A stretch of 45,484 nucleotides of DNA from Saprospiraceae bacterium (GCA_028284395.1 JANQRV010000179.1:1-45484), one strand, 5' to 3'; numbered from the stretch's first letter, positions 1 to 8,088 are shown. Notes: a model not told the origin generated them from the letters alone. Numbers and translations: made by a program.

Positions 1-111
1 ATTTGTTAGCTCACCCGCCGGGTCGGCCAATAGCTGATCCAATAGACCATCCGGTAAAGCAGTGAAGGCATCATCGGTTGGTGCAAAGACGGTAAATGGC
101 CCGTCTCCACT
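1..111 (-). repeat. FAS1 internal repeat, copy 2 (partner 406-516)
   Basis: This stretch matches 406-516 at 110 of 111 bases by eye, the difference being T versus C in the codon run around base 72. It encodes the H1 half of the FAS1 domain. Similarity falls off sharply on the higher-coordinate side. Confidence 0.9.
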
Positions 112-663
112 CAGCGTTTCTACGAGTCCGGCGGCGACCACTGCCGCTTCCAAAGTATTGTGGTTTTCACTGTTGACAATGACATCGACCACCGTATTGG
201 TGGGTGGCACCAGAACTGCGTCGATGACATGCACGACACCGTTGTCCGCATCAATATCGGCCATGGTCACTTTTGCATCATTGATGAATACTCCATCACT
301 ATTAATGGTGACTGTAATATCTTTACCCAGTACAGTAGTAGCGGTCATTCCGTCGGAGAGATCGGTAGAGAGCACTTCTCCGTTGAGGACGTGATACAAC
401 AGTATATTTGTTAGCTCACCCGCCGGGTCGGCCAATAGCTGATCCAATAGACCATCCGGTAAAGCAGCGAAGGCATCATCGGTTGGTGCAAAGACGGTAA
501 ATGGCCCGTCTCCACTCAAGGTTTCCACCAGGTTTGCGGCAATTACCGCTGCCTCCAAGGTGTCATGGTCTTCACTGTTGACTATGATATCGACCACTGA
601 ATTCTGAGCAATGGCGAAAAGCGATGCCAGAAGCAAGGATAGAGTAAACACAATTTTTTTCAT
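1..663 (-). CDS. Secreted fasciclin (FAS1) tandem-domain protein, C-terminus beyond the window
   Basis: FAS1 domains are extracellular adhesion modules. Reading from the ATG at 663, the first 20 residues form a Sec signal peptide ending in FAIAQ. A complete FAS1 domain follows, with the H1-like motif TVFAPTDDAFAALP and the H2-like motif VHVIDAVLVP. A second domain begins with VVDVIVNSENHNTLEAAV and is cut by the window edge. The frame is open for all 221 codons to base 1, so the gene is partial. The two domains repeat with a period of 405 bp (135 codons). Over the first 111 bp the copies differ at one base, which suggests recent duplication or gene conversion. More copies may lie outside the window. 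The family is clear; the ligand is unknown. Confidence 0.93.
   Translation of the reverse strand, partial: MKKIVFTLSLLLASLFAIAQNSVVDIIVNSEDHDTLEAAVIAANLVETLSGDGPFTVFAPTDDAFAALPDGLLDQLLADPAGELTNILLYHVLNGEVLSTDLSDGMTATTVLGKDITVTINSDGVFINDAKVTMADIDADNGVVHVIDAVLVPPTNTVVDVIVNSENHNTLEAAVVAAGLVETLSGDGPFTVFAPTDDAFTALPDGLLDQLLADPAGELTN
406..516 (-). repeat. FAS1 internal repeat, copy 1 (partner 1-111)
   Basis: This is the partner of 1-111 at an offset of exactly 405 bp, in the same reading frame of the FAS1 gene. Near identity at DNA level, rather than only protein similarity, indicates a young or homogenised duplication. Confidence 0.9.
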
Positions 664-1019
664 AAGAAGCAATTTGAATGAATAATTTGGCTGAGGTAAC
701 ATTCAAATGTTTCTTTTGTTGGAATTTAGGAGGATACTTGCTCGATGATCATCATGCAAATGCCAGTTCTGTCCTATAACATTAATTACCCGTTTTTGTA
801 AGGATGATGTTGAAAGGAGCGTTAATAGAAAGGAGCAAAAAGGAAAGAAGTTGGGTAGGCCTCGGTAAAATGTACCGGTATTGTAGGTAAGTTGTCTAAA
901 TCCAATGTGGTTTGGCGAAAACAGTTATGGCACTCTACAATAACGCGGCCTACCCAGATGCGTTTGGTGTGTTTCATGAGTGATCATGTAAAGTCAAACG
1001 CAATTGGAAAGGGAAGGTT
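664..1019. other. Intergenic stretch with a long-range inverted repeat
   Basis: This lies between the CBS gene stop and the FAS1 start, both on minus. It holds a perfect 10-bp inverted repeat, TGGGTAGGCC at 852-861 and GGCCTACCCA at 947-956. Nested inside is a 7-bp pair, ATTGTAG at 880-886 and CTACAAT at 935-941. A second hairpin lies nearer the CBS stop: CGTTTG at 961-966 pairs with CAAACG at 995-1000, with CATGA/TCATG inside. Neither is followed by a T run on the minus strand, so a simple intrinsic terminator is not evident. No target duplication flanks the 852-956 repeat. I found no credible ORF or promoter. Confidence 0.6.
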
Positions 1020-1508
1020 TCATGAATTTTCTGTATGTCTTCCTCGTTTGTGATTTGGAATTGTAGGAACGCGGCCTTTCCAACTGTCCGGAACCATTTT
1101 TATATCTGGTCCCATCTTTTGAATAGCCCTTAAGACATCGCTACGGCTGATTTGGCCAATCAGCTTTCCGTCCTTAACAACTGGAAGTCGTTTGTAGCCG
1201 GAATTAACAAATTCGTATGCTGCATAAAGAATGGTTTGATCGGCACTAATGGTATGGACCGTAGTAGACATGAAGTTGCCGACCGTGCCAAATTCTGCTG
1301 GAGCTTCATCATAGGGGCCCTTTACCAGAATTTTCAAGCAATCTACTTCGGAAAGCATTCCTACCAATTCTCGCTTTTCATTTAAGACGGGAGCACCGGA
1401 GATTTGTCGCTTCAAGATGGTGTTGATGGCAACCCGGATATCGGTATCAGGGGTAAAAGTGACCAATTTTGTTGCCATGTAATCTGTGACGAGTGGATAA
1501 TCAGCCAT
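1020..1508 (-). CDS. CBS-domain pair protein
   Basis: This 162-residue protein consists almost entirely of two CBS domains (a Bateman module), which usually bind adenosine nucleotides or act as energy or ionic sensors. The first domain (about residues 8-65) contains VTDYMATKLVTFTPDTD and ISGAPVLNEKRELVGMLSEVD. The second (about 75-135) contains MSTTVHTISADQTI and RLPVVKDGKLIGQISRSDVL. There is no signal peptide or membrane segment, so it should be cytoplasmic. The C-terminal tail is basic and polar. The start at 1508 gives the family's usual N-terminus. It stands alone between two gaps, so its partner enzyme cannot be read from context. Confidence 0.93.
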   Translation of the reverse strand: MADYPLVTDYMATKLVTFTPDTDIRVAINTILKRQISGAPVLNEKRELVGMLSEVDCLKILVKGPYDEAPAEFGTVGNFMSTTVHTISADQTILYAAYEFVNSGYKRLPVVKDGKLIGQISRSDVLRAIQKMGPDIKMVPDSWKGRVPTIPNHKRGRHTENS

Positions 1509-1718
1509 TTTTAAATAATATTACGAAATAATGACTGTGAATGCAAATAAAAAGGGGGTTTTTTGGCGTTTGCAGAATAATATTTTAGTTTATTGATTTT
1601 GCTTAGTGTAATATTGAATCAATGGGCACTTGACCGGGGAGGATAATGACCCAATCGTTGGTTTTTGTGTTTAATATTACGCATCGATCATCTAATTTAA
1701 GATTACCAATCGTTTGAT

Positions 1719-2204
1719 ATGAGTAAAATAAGTTTTCTTATGTACTTCGGCGGCCTCCTAATCTTGTCCTCTTGTGTCCAGGCACAGCATAAGCCAGTTG
1801 AGTTGACCGAAGTACCTTCCGTTATTACAAATCCAGATAATTATCGTGAATTAACTGAGTTTGAAGCGTATGTTATTATAAATAAGGGGACTGAACGTGC
1901 GTTTACCGGAGCCTATCACAAAAACAAGGAAGCGGGAATTTACCTCTGTAAACAATGCAACCAACCATTATTTAGTTCGGAAACAAAATTCGATTCCGGT
2001 ACCGGATGGCCAAGTTTTGACGATATCATTGAAGACAATGTGACCGAATTACCAGATGCAGATGGTAGACGTACTGAAATTGTCTGCTCTAATTGTGATG
2101 GTCATTTGGGGCATGTTTTCAAAGGCGAGGGTTTTACTTCTAAGCAGACGAGGCATTGCGTCAACTCGGCTAGTTTGAATTTTGTAGCCAGGAAAAAAGG
2201 TTGA
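1719..2204 (+). CDS. msrB: Peptide-methionine (R)-S-oxide reductase MsrB, lipoprotein form
   Basis: MsrB reduces methionine-R-sulfoxide in proteins, using a thioredoxin-type donor. The protein has 161 residues. The N-terminus is a lipoprotein signal with lipobox LSSC near residue 19, so the enzyme is probably anchored outside the inner membrane, unlike cytoplasmic MsrB. Family motifs are present: two zinc CxxC pairs (CKQCNQP and CSNCDGHLGH), GTGWPSF, and the catalytic Cys in RHCVNSASLNF. It is the first gene of a tight three-gene run: its TGA at 2202-2204 is followed at once by the GTG of the next gene. Export suggests repair of oxidised periplasmic or surface proteins. The assignment is secure; the anchoring is inferred from the lipobox. 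Confidence 0.95.
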   Translation: MSKISFLMYFGGLLILSSCVQAQHKPVELTEVPSVITNPDNYRELTEFEAYVIINKGTERAFTGAYHKNKEAGIYLCKQCNQPLFSSETKFDSGTGWPSFDDIIEDNVTELPDADGRRTEIVCSNCDGHLGHVFKGEGFTSKQTRHCVNSASLNFVARKKG

Positions 2205-2205
2205 T

Positions 2206-3540
2206 GTGATTCCGGGTTGTTCGCTTTTGCAAGAACTTTTTGCTAACGACTACGTCTCTGCCCAAAAATATCAGGAAGAACAATTGGAGTTGGCGATTAA
2301 AATGGGGAGAGTATCTGCAATACCGACTTTATATTCCAACTTAGGGGTTGTTTACCTTCTTCAGGGCCAGATTGATTTGGCGAGGCTTAATTTTAGAAAA
2401 GCAGCATCCGGATTCGGGCAAAATAGCCGGGCTTCTTTACGCCTCTTAAATTATCAATGGTTGACAGAAACTTGGGAGCATGACTTATTTCCAGATGGGA
2501 ATGGTGCCCGATTAAAGCATTCTTTCGAATACTGGTCAAGGGCAGAGCGCAGTAAATCTATGCGGGTAGAGCGAATGCGATGCCGCCAGAATTTGCACCT
2601 AAAAACTCTGGAGGATTTACTGATTGAAGAAGTACTGCCCATCATTTATTCGCATCGAGCATCTGTACGTAGGGCATTTAGTGGGCATGCTGCTTACCTT
2701 GAGCAAGTGCTTCAGATGGGGTTGCAACACCTTTCCTGGGCTTTAAGCCAGTCCGACCAGCTGGAGGGGGCTAATGCCAGTTTCAAGGGGTATCTGTACC
2801 AGTTGATGGCGGACCTTTCTTTAAGGGCAGGTAAGGAATCGGCGGTTCAACATTACCTGGATGAAGCAATTTCTCATTATCAGGAAGACGAATGCCTACC
2901 GGGTATCGGAACTTGCCTGCTATTAGCAGGTGATCAATTGGCGGCTCCCTTTAGTACCCCCAGCGCTTTTAACGTCGAACTGACGGATCATTTGATGGAA
3001 TTGGGGAGCCTCCGAAATGTCTTGTCCGAACAGGAGTGGCGAAACAGCAAAATTGATGTATCGGAAGCTCAGGCTTATTATTTGGAAGCAAAAGAGTTTT
3101 ATGAAGAAGCTGGTGCTTCAATTGGATTGGGGCAAGTGGCTCACCGAACTGCGTATCTAAATTCAATAGAGGGGAATTTCGAAACGGCTTTACGCCATTC
3201 AATGGAAGCGGAGGAGCTTTTCAAAAGAGCGGGAGACCTCCGAAGCTACTATTTGGCTCAAGTGCATACTCACTTAATGAGGATTGGCGCATACGGTGAC
3301 CAAGTCGATTTGCCATCATCAAGAAAGATCGGAGAATGGGGGAGATCATCGGGAAATAAAAGTTTCACTTTGGGATTAGGGTTGCTTTATTGCGCGATGG
3401 GGTGGATTTGGTTACAGCGTGAAAATCAGCCTTTGAAGGGCGATGGATGTTTTCGTCTGGCGACGGCTTTATTTGAGGGAATGGGAATGCATGACCGAGC
3501 CGCCCATTGCAAATTAATTTTAAAAGCATCTAATACTTAG
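2206..3540 (+). CDS. Helical-repeat (TPR-like) protein of unknown role
   Basis: This 444-residue protein has no signal peptide and is built of helical repeats. A recognisable TPR lies at about residues 37-70 (LYSNLGVVYLLQGQIDLARL). Another pair lies at about 285-345, around AYYLEAKEFYEEAGASIG and NFETALRHSMEAEELFKRAG. The middle is rich in Leu, Ala and Glu and weakly repetitive. I do not recognise a catalytic domain. The GTG start at 2206 lies directly after the msrB stop and keeps the first helix. An ATG at residue 33 is a weaker alternative. One base separates its stop from the GNAT gene, so the three genes are probably co-transcribed. A scaffold or regulatory role is inference only. Confidence 0.72.
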   Translation: MIPGCSLLQELFANDYVSAQKYQEEQLELAIKMGRVSAIPTLYSNLGVVYLLQGQIDLARLNFRKAASGFGQNSRASLRLLNYQWLTETWEHDLFPDGNGARLKHSFEYWSRAERSKSMRVERMRCRQNLHLKTLEDLLIEEVLPIIYSHRASVRRAFSGHAAYLEQVLQMGLQHLSWALSQSDQLEGANASFKGYLYQLMADLSLRAGKESAVQHYLDEAISHYQEDECLPGIGTCLLLAGDQLAAPFSTPSAFNVELTDHLMELGSLRNVLSEQEWRNSKIDVSEAQAYYLEAKEFYEEAGASIGLGQVAHRTAYLNSIEGNFETALRHSMEAEELFKRAGDLRSYYLAQVHTHLMRIGAYGDQVDLPSSRKIGEWGRSSGNKSFTLGLGLLYCAMGWIWLQRENQPLKGDGCFRLATALFEGMGMHDRAAHCKLILKASNT

Positions 3541-3541
3541 T

Positions 3542-4294
3542 ATGAAGGTCTTTAAAGTATTGAAATGTCCTTTGTCGGAGATTCTAGTTTTTCGCCAGTT
3601 GTACCTGCAGGAACACAACTGTCAAATCCGATACAATGCCTGTCATGAAAGAAACTGGACCGACTCCTATCTTTTGATGGTGGATGATTCGCCGGTAGGT
3701 TATGCATCGATGAAAGGGTTGGATGATCTAAAGGATCGAGATACTGTATTCGAAAGTTTTTTGCTGCCGGGATTTCGTCGTTATTCCTTACCCTTGTTTG
3801 GCAAATTCTTGGCGCTTTCGGGTGCAACCTTTTTTGAATGTCAGACCAATGATCATTTTACCACTTCCTTGTTTTACGAATTTGCTGAAAAAATCCACTC
3901 TGATGTGATCTTGTTTGCTGCCGACCGGGTCGAACATCGTACCGTTCCGAATGCTATTTTCCGGAAACGACTACCAACCGATGTGACTTATCATGAGAAA
4001 AAACAGGACAACGGTGAATACATAATAGCGGTTAACGGGGAAATCGTAGCCACTGGTGGTTTCCTACTCCACTATAATAGGCCATTTGCTGACCTTTATA
4101 TGGATGTACGTGAAGATGCTAGACGAAGGGGCTATGGTAGTTTCATGATCCAGGAATTGATCAAGGTATGTTATGAGGCAGGACGTGTTCCTGCCGCCCG
4201 TTGCAATAGGAATAACCGGGCTTCACGAGCCACTCTGGTTAAAGGAGGTTTGAAGGTCTGCGGTTTTATGTTGACCGGAGTGGTCCGGAAGTAG
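3542..4294 (+). CDS. GNAT-family N-acetyltransferase, probably two GNAT folds
   Basis: GNAT enzymes transfer acetyl from acetyl-CoA to amines. The C-terminal half (about residues 155-250) carries the acetyl-CoA loop motif A as DVREDARRRGYGSFMIQELI, followed by VPAARCNRNNRASRATLVKGG, where the Asn/Arg-rich turn and following helix fit motif B. The N-terminal half (about 40-120) repeats a degenerate pattern, LLMVDDSPVGYASM then a beta strand and FRRYSLPLFGKFLA. This suggests a tandem GNAT in which only the second domain keeps the cofactor loop. Total length of 250 is longer than a single-domain GNAT. The protein is cytoplasmic. It is the last gene of the msrB operon. Substrate is unknown. Confidence 0.85.
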   Translation: MKVFKVLKCPLSEILVFRQLYLQEHNCQIRYNACHERNWTDSYLLMVDDSPVGYASMKGLDDLKDRDTVFESFLLPGFRRYSLPLFGKFLALSGATFFECQTNDHFTTSLFYEFAEKIHSDVILFAADRVEHRTVPNAIFRKRLPTDVTYHEKKQDNGEYIIAVNGEIVATGGFLLHYNRPFADLYMDVREDARRRGYGSFMIQELIKVCYEAGRVPAARCNRNNRASRATLVKGGLKVCGFMLTGVVRK

Positions 4295-4356
4295 CATTTT
4301 GGTGTAATTCTTGCTACTTTTACGATTAGATTAGTTAGATAAATAAAATATTCAAA

Positions 4357-4962
4357 ATGTCGCCTTATACAAGATCAATCACCTTAAGTGCTGTATTATT
4401 TTTCGTGCTCCCCAATATTGGAATCAATCAGAGTACCTACCAATTAGCCGACTCGGAAAAAGCCGCTGTCGAGGTTACCGGGACTTCAACTTTACACGGA
4501 TGGAAAGCAGTGGCTGGTAAATTTGGTTTTGAATCAGGCTCCCTGGAGTTAAACGCTGAGGCCACTACCATCGAAGATTTTTACTTTTACGTGGAGGTAG
4601 CAAGTCTTGATGGAGGACGAGGGTCTGCCATGAATAACAAGATTAAGGGGGCTTTCAATGCCGATGTCAATCCCAAGATTGAATATCGCCAATCGGAACC
4701 AGCCACGGTTTCCGAGGTCAAATCGGATCAAACCTTTACTATTATATCAAAAGGAAGTCTTACTATGGCTGGAGAGAGCCGGGACATTGAACTTACCCTC
4801 ACCGGTGAAAAAACCGATGCAGGACTCAAAATTTCAACGCTAAAAGAGATGAAGATGAGTGATTTCAATATTGAACCGCCATCCGCGATGTTTGGCCAGA
4901 TCGTATGTGGTGATGACATTAAGGTAATGATAAGTCTTTCTTACGATGTTGTTACGGAATAG
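4357..4962 (+). CDS. YceI-like lipid-binding domain protein
   Basis: YceI-family proteins are periplasmic lipocalin-like beta barrels that bind isoprenoid-type lipids. This one has 201 residues. It starts with a hydrophobic signal-like segment (about residues 8-24), then the barrel opens with AAVEVTGTSTLHGWKA, a typical family entry. Further strands include FYFYVEVASLDGGRGSAMNN and GSLTMAGESRDIELTLTGEK. It is probably secreted to the periplasm. It stands alone with a 62-bp upstream gap containing TACTTTTA (a possible -7 element near 4315). The ligand cannot be read from sequence. Confidence 0.85.
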   Translation: MSPYTRSITLSAVLFFVLPNIGINQSTYQLADSEKAAVEVTGTSTLHGWKAVAGKFGFESGSLELNAEATTIEDFYFYVEVASLDGGRGSAMNNKIKGAFNADVNPKIEYRQSEPATVSEVKSDQTFTIISKGSLTMAGESRDIELTLTGEKTDAGLKISTLKEMKMSDFNIEPPSAMFGQIVCGDDIKVMISLSYDVVTE

Positions 4963-4979
4963 ACCAACACCGTATAATC

Positions 4980-5010
4980 TTTCAAAAAGCGATTAGATTT
5001 TTTAACTTTC
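4980..5010 (+). promoter_or_regulatory. Candidate Bacteroidota-type promoter for the SUMF1-fold gene
   Basis: TTTC at 4980-4983, a 19-bp spacer and TAACTTTC at 5003-5010 resemble the -33/-7 pattern (TTTG, then TAnnTTTG) of this phylum. It would start RNA about 20 bases upstream of the ATG at 5039. Two positions deviate from consensus. Confidence 0.3.
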
Positions 5011-5038
5011 CGTCTTACTGAAAAACAAACAAAACTCG

Positions 5039-6025
5039 ATGCTTAGAAACTCTTTCCTTACCCTTGTTATAGTCTTGTCATTTACTTTGATGGTAAGTGC
5101 ACAAGAAGAAACCGTTACTTTTGGAGCCATTACCGATACCATTCCCGGTACCACTGTTGCCTTCAAAATGACTGCGATTCCCGCCGGAACTTTTGTAATG
5201 GGGACTACCGATGCCGAAGAAAATCATGAAGCCGATGAAGGACCTCAACATGAGATCACCATCGAACCCTTTTGGATGGGCGTTTATGAAGTAACTTTCG
5301 ATGAGTATAACATTTTCAGAGAAAAGGAATTAGATGTAGCTCCAGCAGGAATGGAAGATAGCTGGAATGCCGATGCAGTTGCACGGCCAAGTCCTCCCTA
5401 TGAAGATCCCACCTTCGGGATGGGAAAACAAGGTTTTCCGGCCGGAAGTATGACACAATTTGCGGCCCTTCAATATTGCAAATGGCTGTCTGAAAAAACG
5501 GGTGACTTTTACCGCTTGCCGACTGAGGCGGAATGGGAATATGCTTGCCGTGCCGGTACCACCACTGCGTATTCTTTCGGTGATGATGTAGAGATGTTGG
5601 ATGAATATGCATGGCATTACGATAACAGTGATGAAAAGTACCATGAAGTAGGAACGAAGAAACCGAATCCCTGGGGGCTGTACGATATGCACGGTAATGT
5701 AGCAGAATGGACTTTGGACCAATATAAGAAAGACTTTTACGCGAGCTTGCCCACTGATTCAACCTTGGTTAATCCCTGGTCTCAGCCGACTAAACTGCAT
5801 CCCCGTACCGTACGGGGAGGTTCGTGGGATGACTCTGCAGAAGAGCATCGCAGTGGTGCCCGGATGATGTCTAGCATGAAGTGGAAAGAAAGAGATCCGC
5901 AAATCCCTAAGAGTTATTGGTGGAATACGGACTCTCCCTTTGTTGGTTTTCGGATCATCAAGCCCTATAATCAACCTAGTCAGGAGGAGCGGGATGCTTT
6001 TTGGGGGATGGTATTGGGGGGGTAG
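5039..6025 (+). CDS. Secreted SUMF1/formylglycine-generating-enzyme-fold protein
   Basis: This 328-residue protein has a Sec signal peptide (residues 1-21, ending MVSAQ). A complete FGE-sulfatase fold follows: [81 protein letters not shown] and a final VGFRIIK. In true formylglycine-generating enzymes the region after RGGS carries two copper-binding cysteines. Here that region reads [13 protein letters not shown], with no Cys. It is therefore unlikely to be a sulfatase activator. Non-catalytic relatives act as binding or structural modules, including the Gld proteins of gliding machinery. No sulfatase gene is nearby. The actual role is unknown. Confidence 0.88.
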   Translation: MLRNSFLTLVIVLSFTLMVSAQEETVTFGAITDTIPGTTVAFKMTAIPAGTFVMGTTDAEENHEADEGPQHEITIEPFWMGVYEVTFDEYNIFREKELDVAPAGMEDSWNADAVARPSPPYEDPTFGMGKQGFPAGSMTQFAALQYCKWLSEKTGDFYRLPTEAEWEYACRAGTTTAYSFGDDVEMLDEYAWHYDNSDEKYHEVGTKKPNPWGLYDMHGNVAEWTLDQYKKDFYASLPTDSTLVNPWSQPTKLHPRTVRGGSWDDSAEEHRSGARMMSSMKWKERDPQIPKSYWWNTDSPFVGFRIIKPYNQPSQEERDAFWGMVLGG

Positions 6026-6088
6026 TGGTTTGCTACCCATCTTGAAAAAATGTAATTTCGTAGCTCGTTTTAACCATTCCTACATCCT

Positions 6089-6343
6089 ATGTGCGAAGTA
6101 AAAATAGCCTGCCCTAAATGCGATTGGGAGCCGCAACCGGACTCCCGCTGGGCCTGTACGTGCCACCACACCTGGAATACTTTTGATACCGGAGGTCGTT
6201 GCCCCGCCTGCAGCCACCAATGGCAAGAGACCTGCTGTTTATCTTGCCATGAATGGTCCCCACATTTGGATTGGTATCGCAACCTCGATGAGTGGCTGCA
6301 GGAAGAATTAGATAAGATCTTTGTGCCGGCTACAACGTCTTGA
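6089..6343 (+). CDS. Small zinc-ribbon protein
   Basis: This 84-residue soluble protein is dominated by cysteine motifs: CPKCDWEP, CTCHHTWNTFDTGG, CPACSHQW and CLSCHEWSPHLDWY. They look like paired zinc ribbons. The order of motifs and the HTWNTFDTGGRCPAC core match a conserved small protein I associate with Bacteroidota, without known function. The ATG at 6089 places the first CxxC close to the N-terminus. Its last 14 bases overlap the end of the convergent cytochrome gene. The opposite-strand frame over 6070-6282 lacks any comparable pattern. Confidence 0.8.
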   Translation: MCEVKIACPKCDWEPQPDSRWACTCHHTWNTFDTGGRCPACSHQWQETCCLSCHEWSPHLDWYRNLDEWLQEELDKIFVPATTS

Positions 6344-7733
6344 GGTATTCGATAACGGCTTTTCGTTCATCGGCCGTCAGGTGATCCCCATAGTAATGGC
6401 CGGCATTGCTGTATCCGGGAAGGGTGGTATCGTAATTCCATTTACCTTTACCGTTCTTCTCCGTGGTATAATTCCAGCCCACTTTTTCTCGGTCGTAATC
6501 TTCCGTTTTCCCGCTGCGCTTCCAATAAGTGGGGCGTTGATAACTATTGAGGAGATCTTCTAATGTAGGTACGGAACCATTGTGTAAGTACGGAGCTGTT
6601 GCCCAAATACCATCCAAAGGGGGCGCGATATAGCCTGCCTCCGGTTCAAAATAAGAGGTGGGTTCACTGGTGGCGAACCAACTCTCGTTGTACCATTCGA
6701 CAATTGGAGCCCGCATGGCATAACTGGCGTACAATGGATCCGTTTTGATGGCATCCAGCGAAACTACCTTATTGGGGTAGTCGCTATGGAGTCCATAAGA
6801 ACCGTGACATTCGCTGCAATTTTTTTCGTAAAGAATGGCTCCCTTTGTCAGATACTGCCGGTCGATGTCATAGGGATAAGCTGGGGGTTCAATCGTTTTA
6901 ATCCAGGCAATGACATCTTTGAAATTGGTGATGGCATTTCTGGCTGCGGTCGTGTCGGCAATCCCAAGAACCGAAGCCTGAAAGAGAAGTTTGGTAAAGT
7001 CTCCTCGCCCTACTGCTGTGTAGTAAAGTGCATTCTTCTTTTTTAAATGCCAAAGTGGTGGGACATCGGTCGCTATGGCGTAATCGGGGATCGTATAGTT
7101 TGGTTTTTCAGAATAGGTCAAATCTTCGGGATTGCGGTGCATAACGCAGGCCTCAGCCAATACCGCTGCCGGATTTGCACCGGGCTGATTCGTCTTAATG
7201 TAAGGAGCGGATGCTCGAAAATAATCTCGGAAATCTTTATAAGCAGCCCATTCTTCTGATTTTTTACCAAAGCGAACCTTCATCCCCAGATCCATAGCTT
7301 TGGCAAGAGTCTTGAAACTGATCCGAAAATCACTGAAGCTATTCCCTAATCCCAGTACGGTTTTTCCGTCGATCTCCGCGGCATGGCAAGTGAAACAATT
7401 TCCATTGACAACTTCCACACCTCCCTCTCCTTTAAAGGCCGTAAAGGTATAAGGCAATTTTTCGTTGATGCCGGGCCGATCCAACACTCCATCGGCCATT
7501 TTCCCTTTGAGTGCTCTCTTTTCAAATACTTCATATGGAATACCTGACCCGATGTAGTCGCCATTGCTGATGTAGTCGAATCCAGCTTCTGGGTCGCCGT
7601 CATTTTGTTGAGGAGAAGCAGGAATGGATTTGGCTTTCCAACCGGTATTGGTCACCGTTGGTGGTAGATCTTTTACGGAAGAACAAGCGTATAAAAGAAC
7701 CCCTGTAAATAGGACAAGCCAAATTTTTCTCAT
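6330..7733 (-). CDS. Di-heme c-type cytochrome lipoprotein (RoxA/peroxidase-like)
   Basis: The protein has 467 residues from the ATG at 7733. That start gives a clean lipoprotein signal (MRKIWLVLFTGVLLYACSS); a longer frame to 7796 would bury it. Two heme c sites are present, CFTCH at about residue 112 and CSECH at about 308. The C-terminal signature APPLDGIWATAPYLHNGSVPTL is shared with the di-heme RoxA/cytochrome-c-peroxidase-like families, where it lies near heme. A redox or oxygenase-type role at the cell envelope is likely. It overlaps the zinc-ribbon gene by 14 bp tail to tail. Substrate unknown. Confidence 0.88.
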   Translation of the reverse strand: MRKIWLVLFTGVLLYACSSVKDLPPTVTNTGWKAKSIPASPQQNDGDPEAGFDYISNGDYIGSGIPYEVFEKRALKGKMADGVLDRPGINEKLPYTFTAFKGEGGVEVVNGNCFTCHAAEIDGKTVLGLGNSFSDFRISFKTLAKAMDLGMKVRFGKKSEEWAAYKDFRDYFRASAPYIKTNQPGANPAAVLAEACVMHRNPEDLTYSEKPNYTIPDYAIATDVPPLWHLKKKNALYYTAVGRGDFTKLLFQASVLGIADTTAARNAITNFKDVIAWIKTIEPPAYPYDIDRQYLTKGAILYEKNCSECHGSYGLHSDYPNKVVSLDAIKTDPLYASYAMRAPIVEWYNESWFATSEPTSYFEPEAGYIAPPLDGIWATAPYLHNGSVPTLEDLLNSYQRPTYWKRSGKTEDYDREKVGWNYTTEKNGKGKWNYDTTLPGYSNAGHYYGDHLTADERKAVIEYLKTL

Positions 7734-7760
7734 TTCAATTGCTTTTGGAAAATACAACAC

Positions 7761-7789
7761 CAAAGGTGCTCGGATGTTTATACGCTCAA
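7761..7789 (-). promoter_or_regulatory. Candidate promoter of the di-heme cytochrome gene
   Basis: On the minus strand TTG (7789-7787), an 18-bp spacer and CACCTTTG (7768-7761) resemble the phylum's -33/-7 elements with one mismatch. The ATG at 7733 lies about 28 bases downstream. Confidence 0.3.
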
Positions 7790-7867
7790 TCTTCAAAGCT
7801 CACAATTCATTCCGCTCAAGTATACGATACAACTGATCAATAGAAAGCGCAACAAGCTCCTTTATCA

Positions 7868-7898
7868 TTTACTTTGAAGTCTTGTATCGATAGATTTG
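7868..7898 (+). promoter_or_regulatory. Candidate promoter, now without an intact gene
   Basis: TTTA at 7868-7871, a 19-bp spacer and a perfect TAnnTTTG element (TAGATTTG, 7891-7898). It points at the truncated ORF starting at 7945, 47 bases downstream. Confidence 0.4.
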
Positions 7899-7944
7899 CA
7901 CCGATCAAAACAACCTTTTTTAAACCATTTAATACCTCATTCAA

Positions 7945-8088
7945 ATGAAACAAATGTCATTCAATTATTCCGGATTTATGGGTCGAAATTTATCGCGATC
8001 CATTTTTGCGATGGCCCTCTGTAGCATGATTTTTCCAGGGTCCTTTTTAGGTCAGGAGCTGATATACTTCCATCGTAATCTGATGTAA
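7945..8088 (+). pseudogene. Orphan signal-peptide fragment of a lost secreted protein
   Basis: A 47-codon frame opens MKQMSFNYSGFMGRNL, continues with a hydrophobic core (SIFAMALCSMIFPG) and ends in a signal-peptidase-like site FLGQE. After about ten more residues it stops at 8086-8088. The pattern (basic n-region with an F-x-G-R motif, hydrophobic core, then GQ) resembles the N-terminus of SusC/RagA-type outer-membrane proteins, which are normally about 1000 residues. The reading frame runs antisense into the 3' end of the methyltransferase gene (stop at 8047-8049), so a deletion or rearrangement junction near 8047-8057 probably removed the body of the gene. It has a plausible promoter upstream. 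A genuine tiny secreted peptide is the alternative. Confidence 0.55.

Noticed and set aside
62..414. Two overlapping plus-strand frames inside the FAS1 gene
   Set aside because: They are antisense to a clear FAS1 protein and have low-complexity Ser/Thr content with no domain pattern.
852..956. Second MITE or IS remnant
   Set aside because: Inverted ends are present, but no target duplication flanks them and the ends do not match those of the element at 19194-19379.
5039..6025. Formylglycine-generating enzyme (sulfatase activator)
   Set aside because: Catalytic cysteines are missing and no sulfatase is nearby.
5316..6040. Minus-strand frames opposite the SUMF1-fold gene
   Set aside because: His/Ser/Arg-rich antisense products without motifs; the plus strand encodes a full recognised domain.
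6070..6282. Minus-strand 70-codon frame opposite the zinc-ribbon gene
   Set aside because: No family pattern, whereas the plus frame has ordered CxxC motifs.
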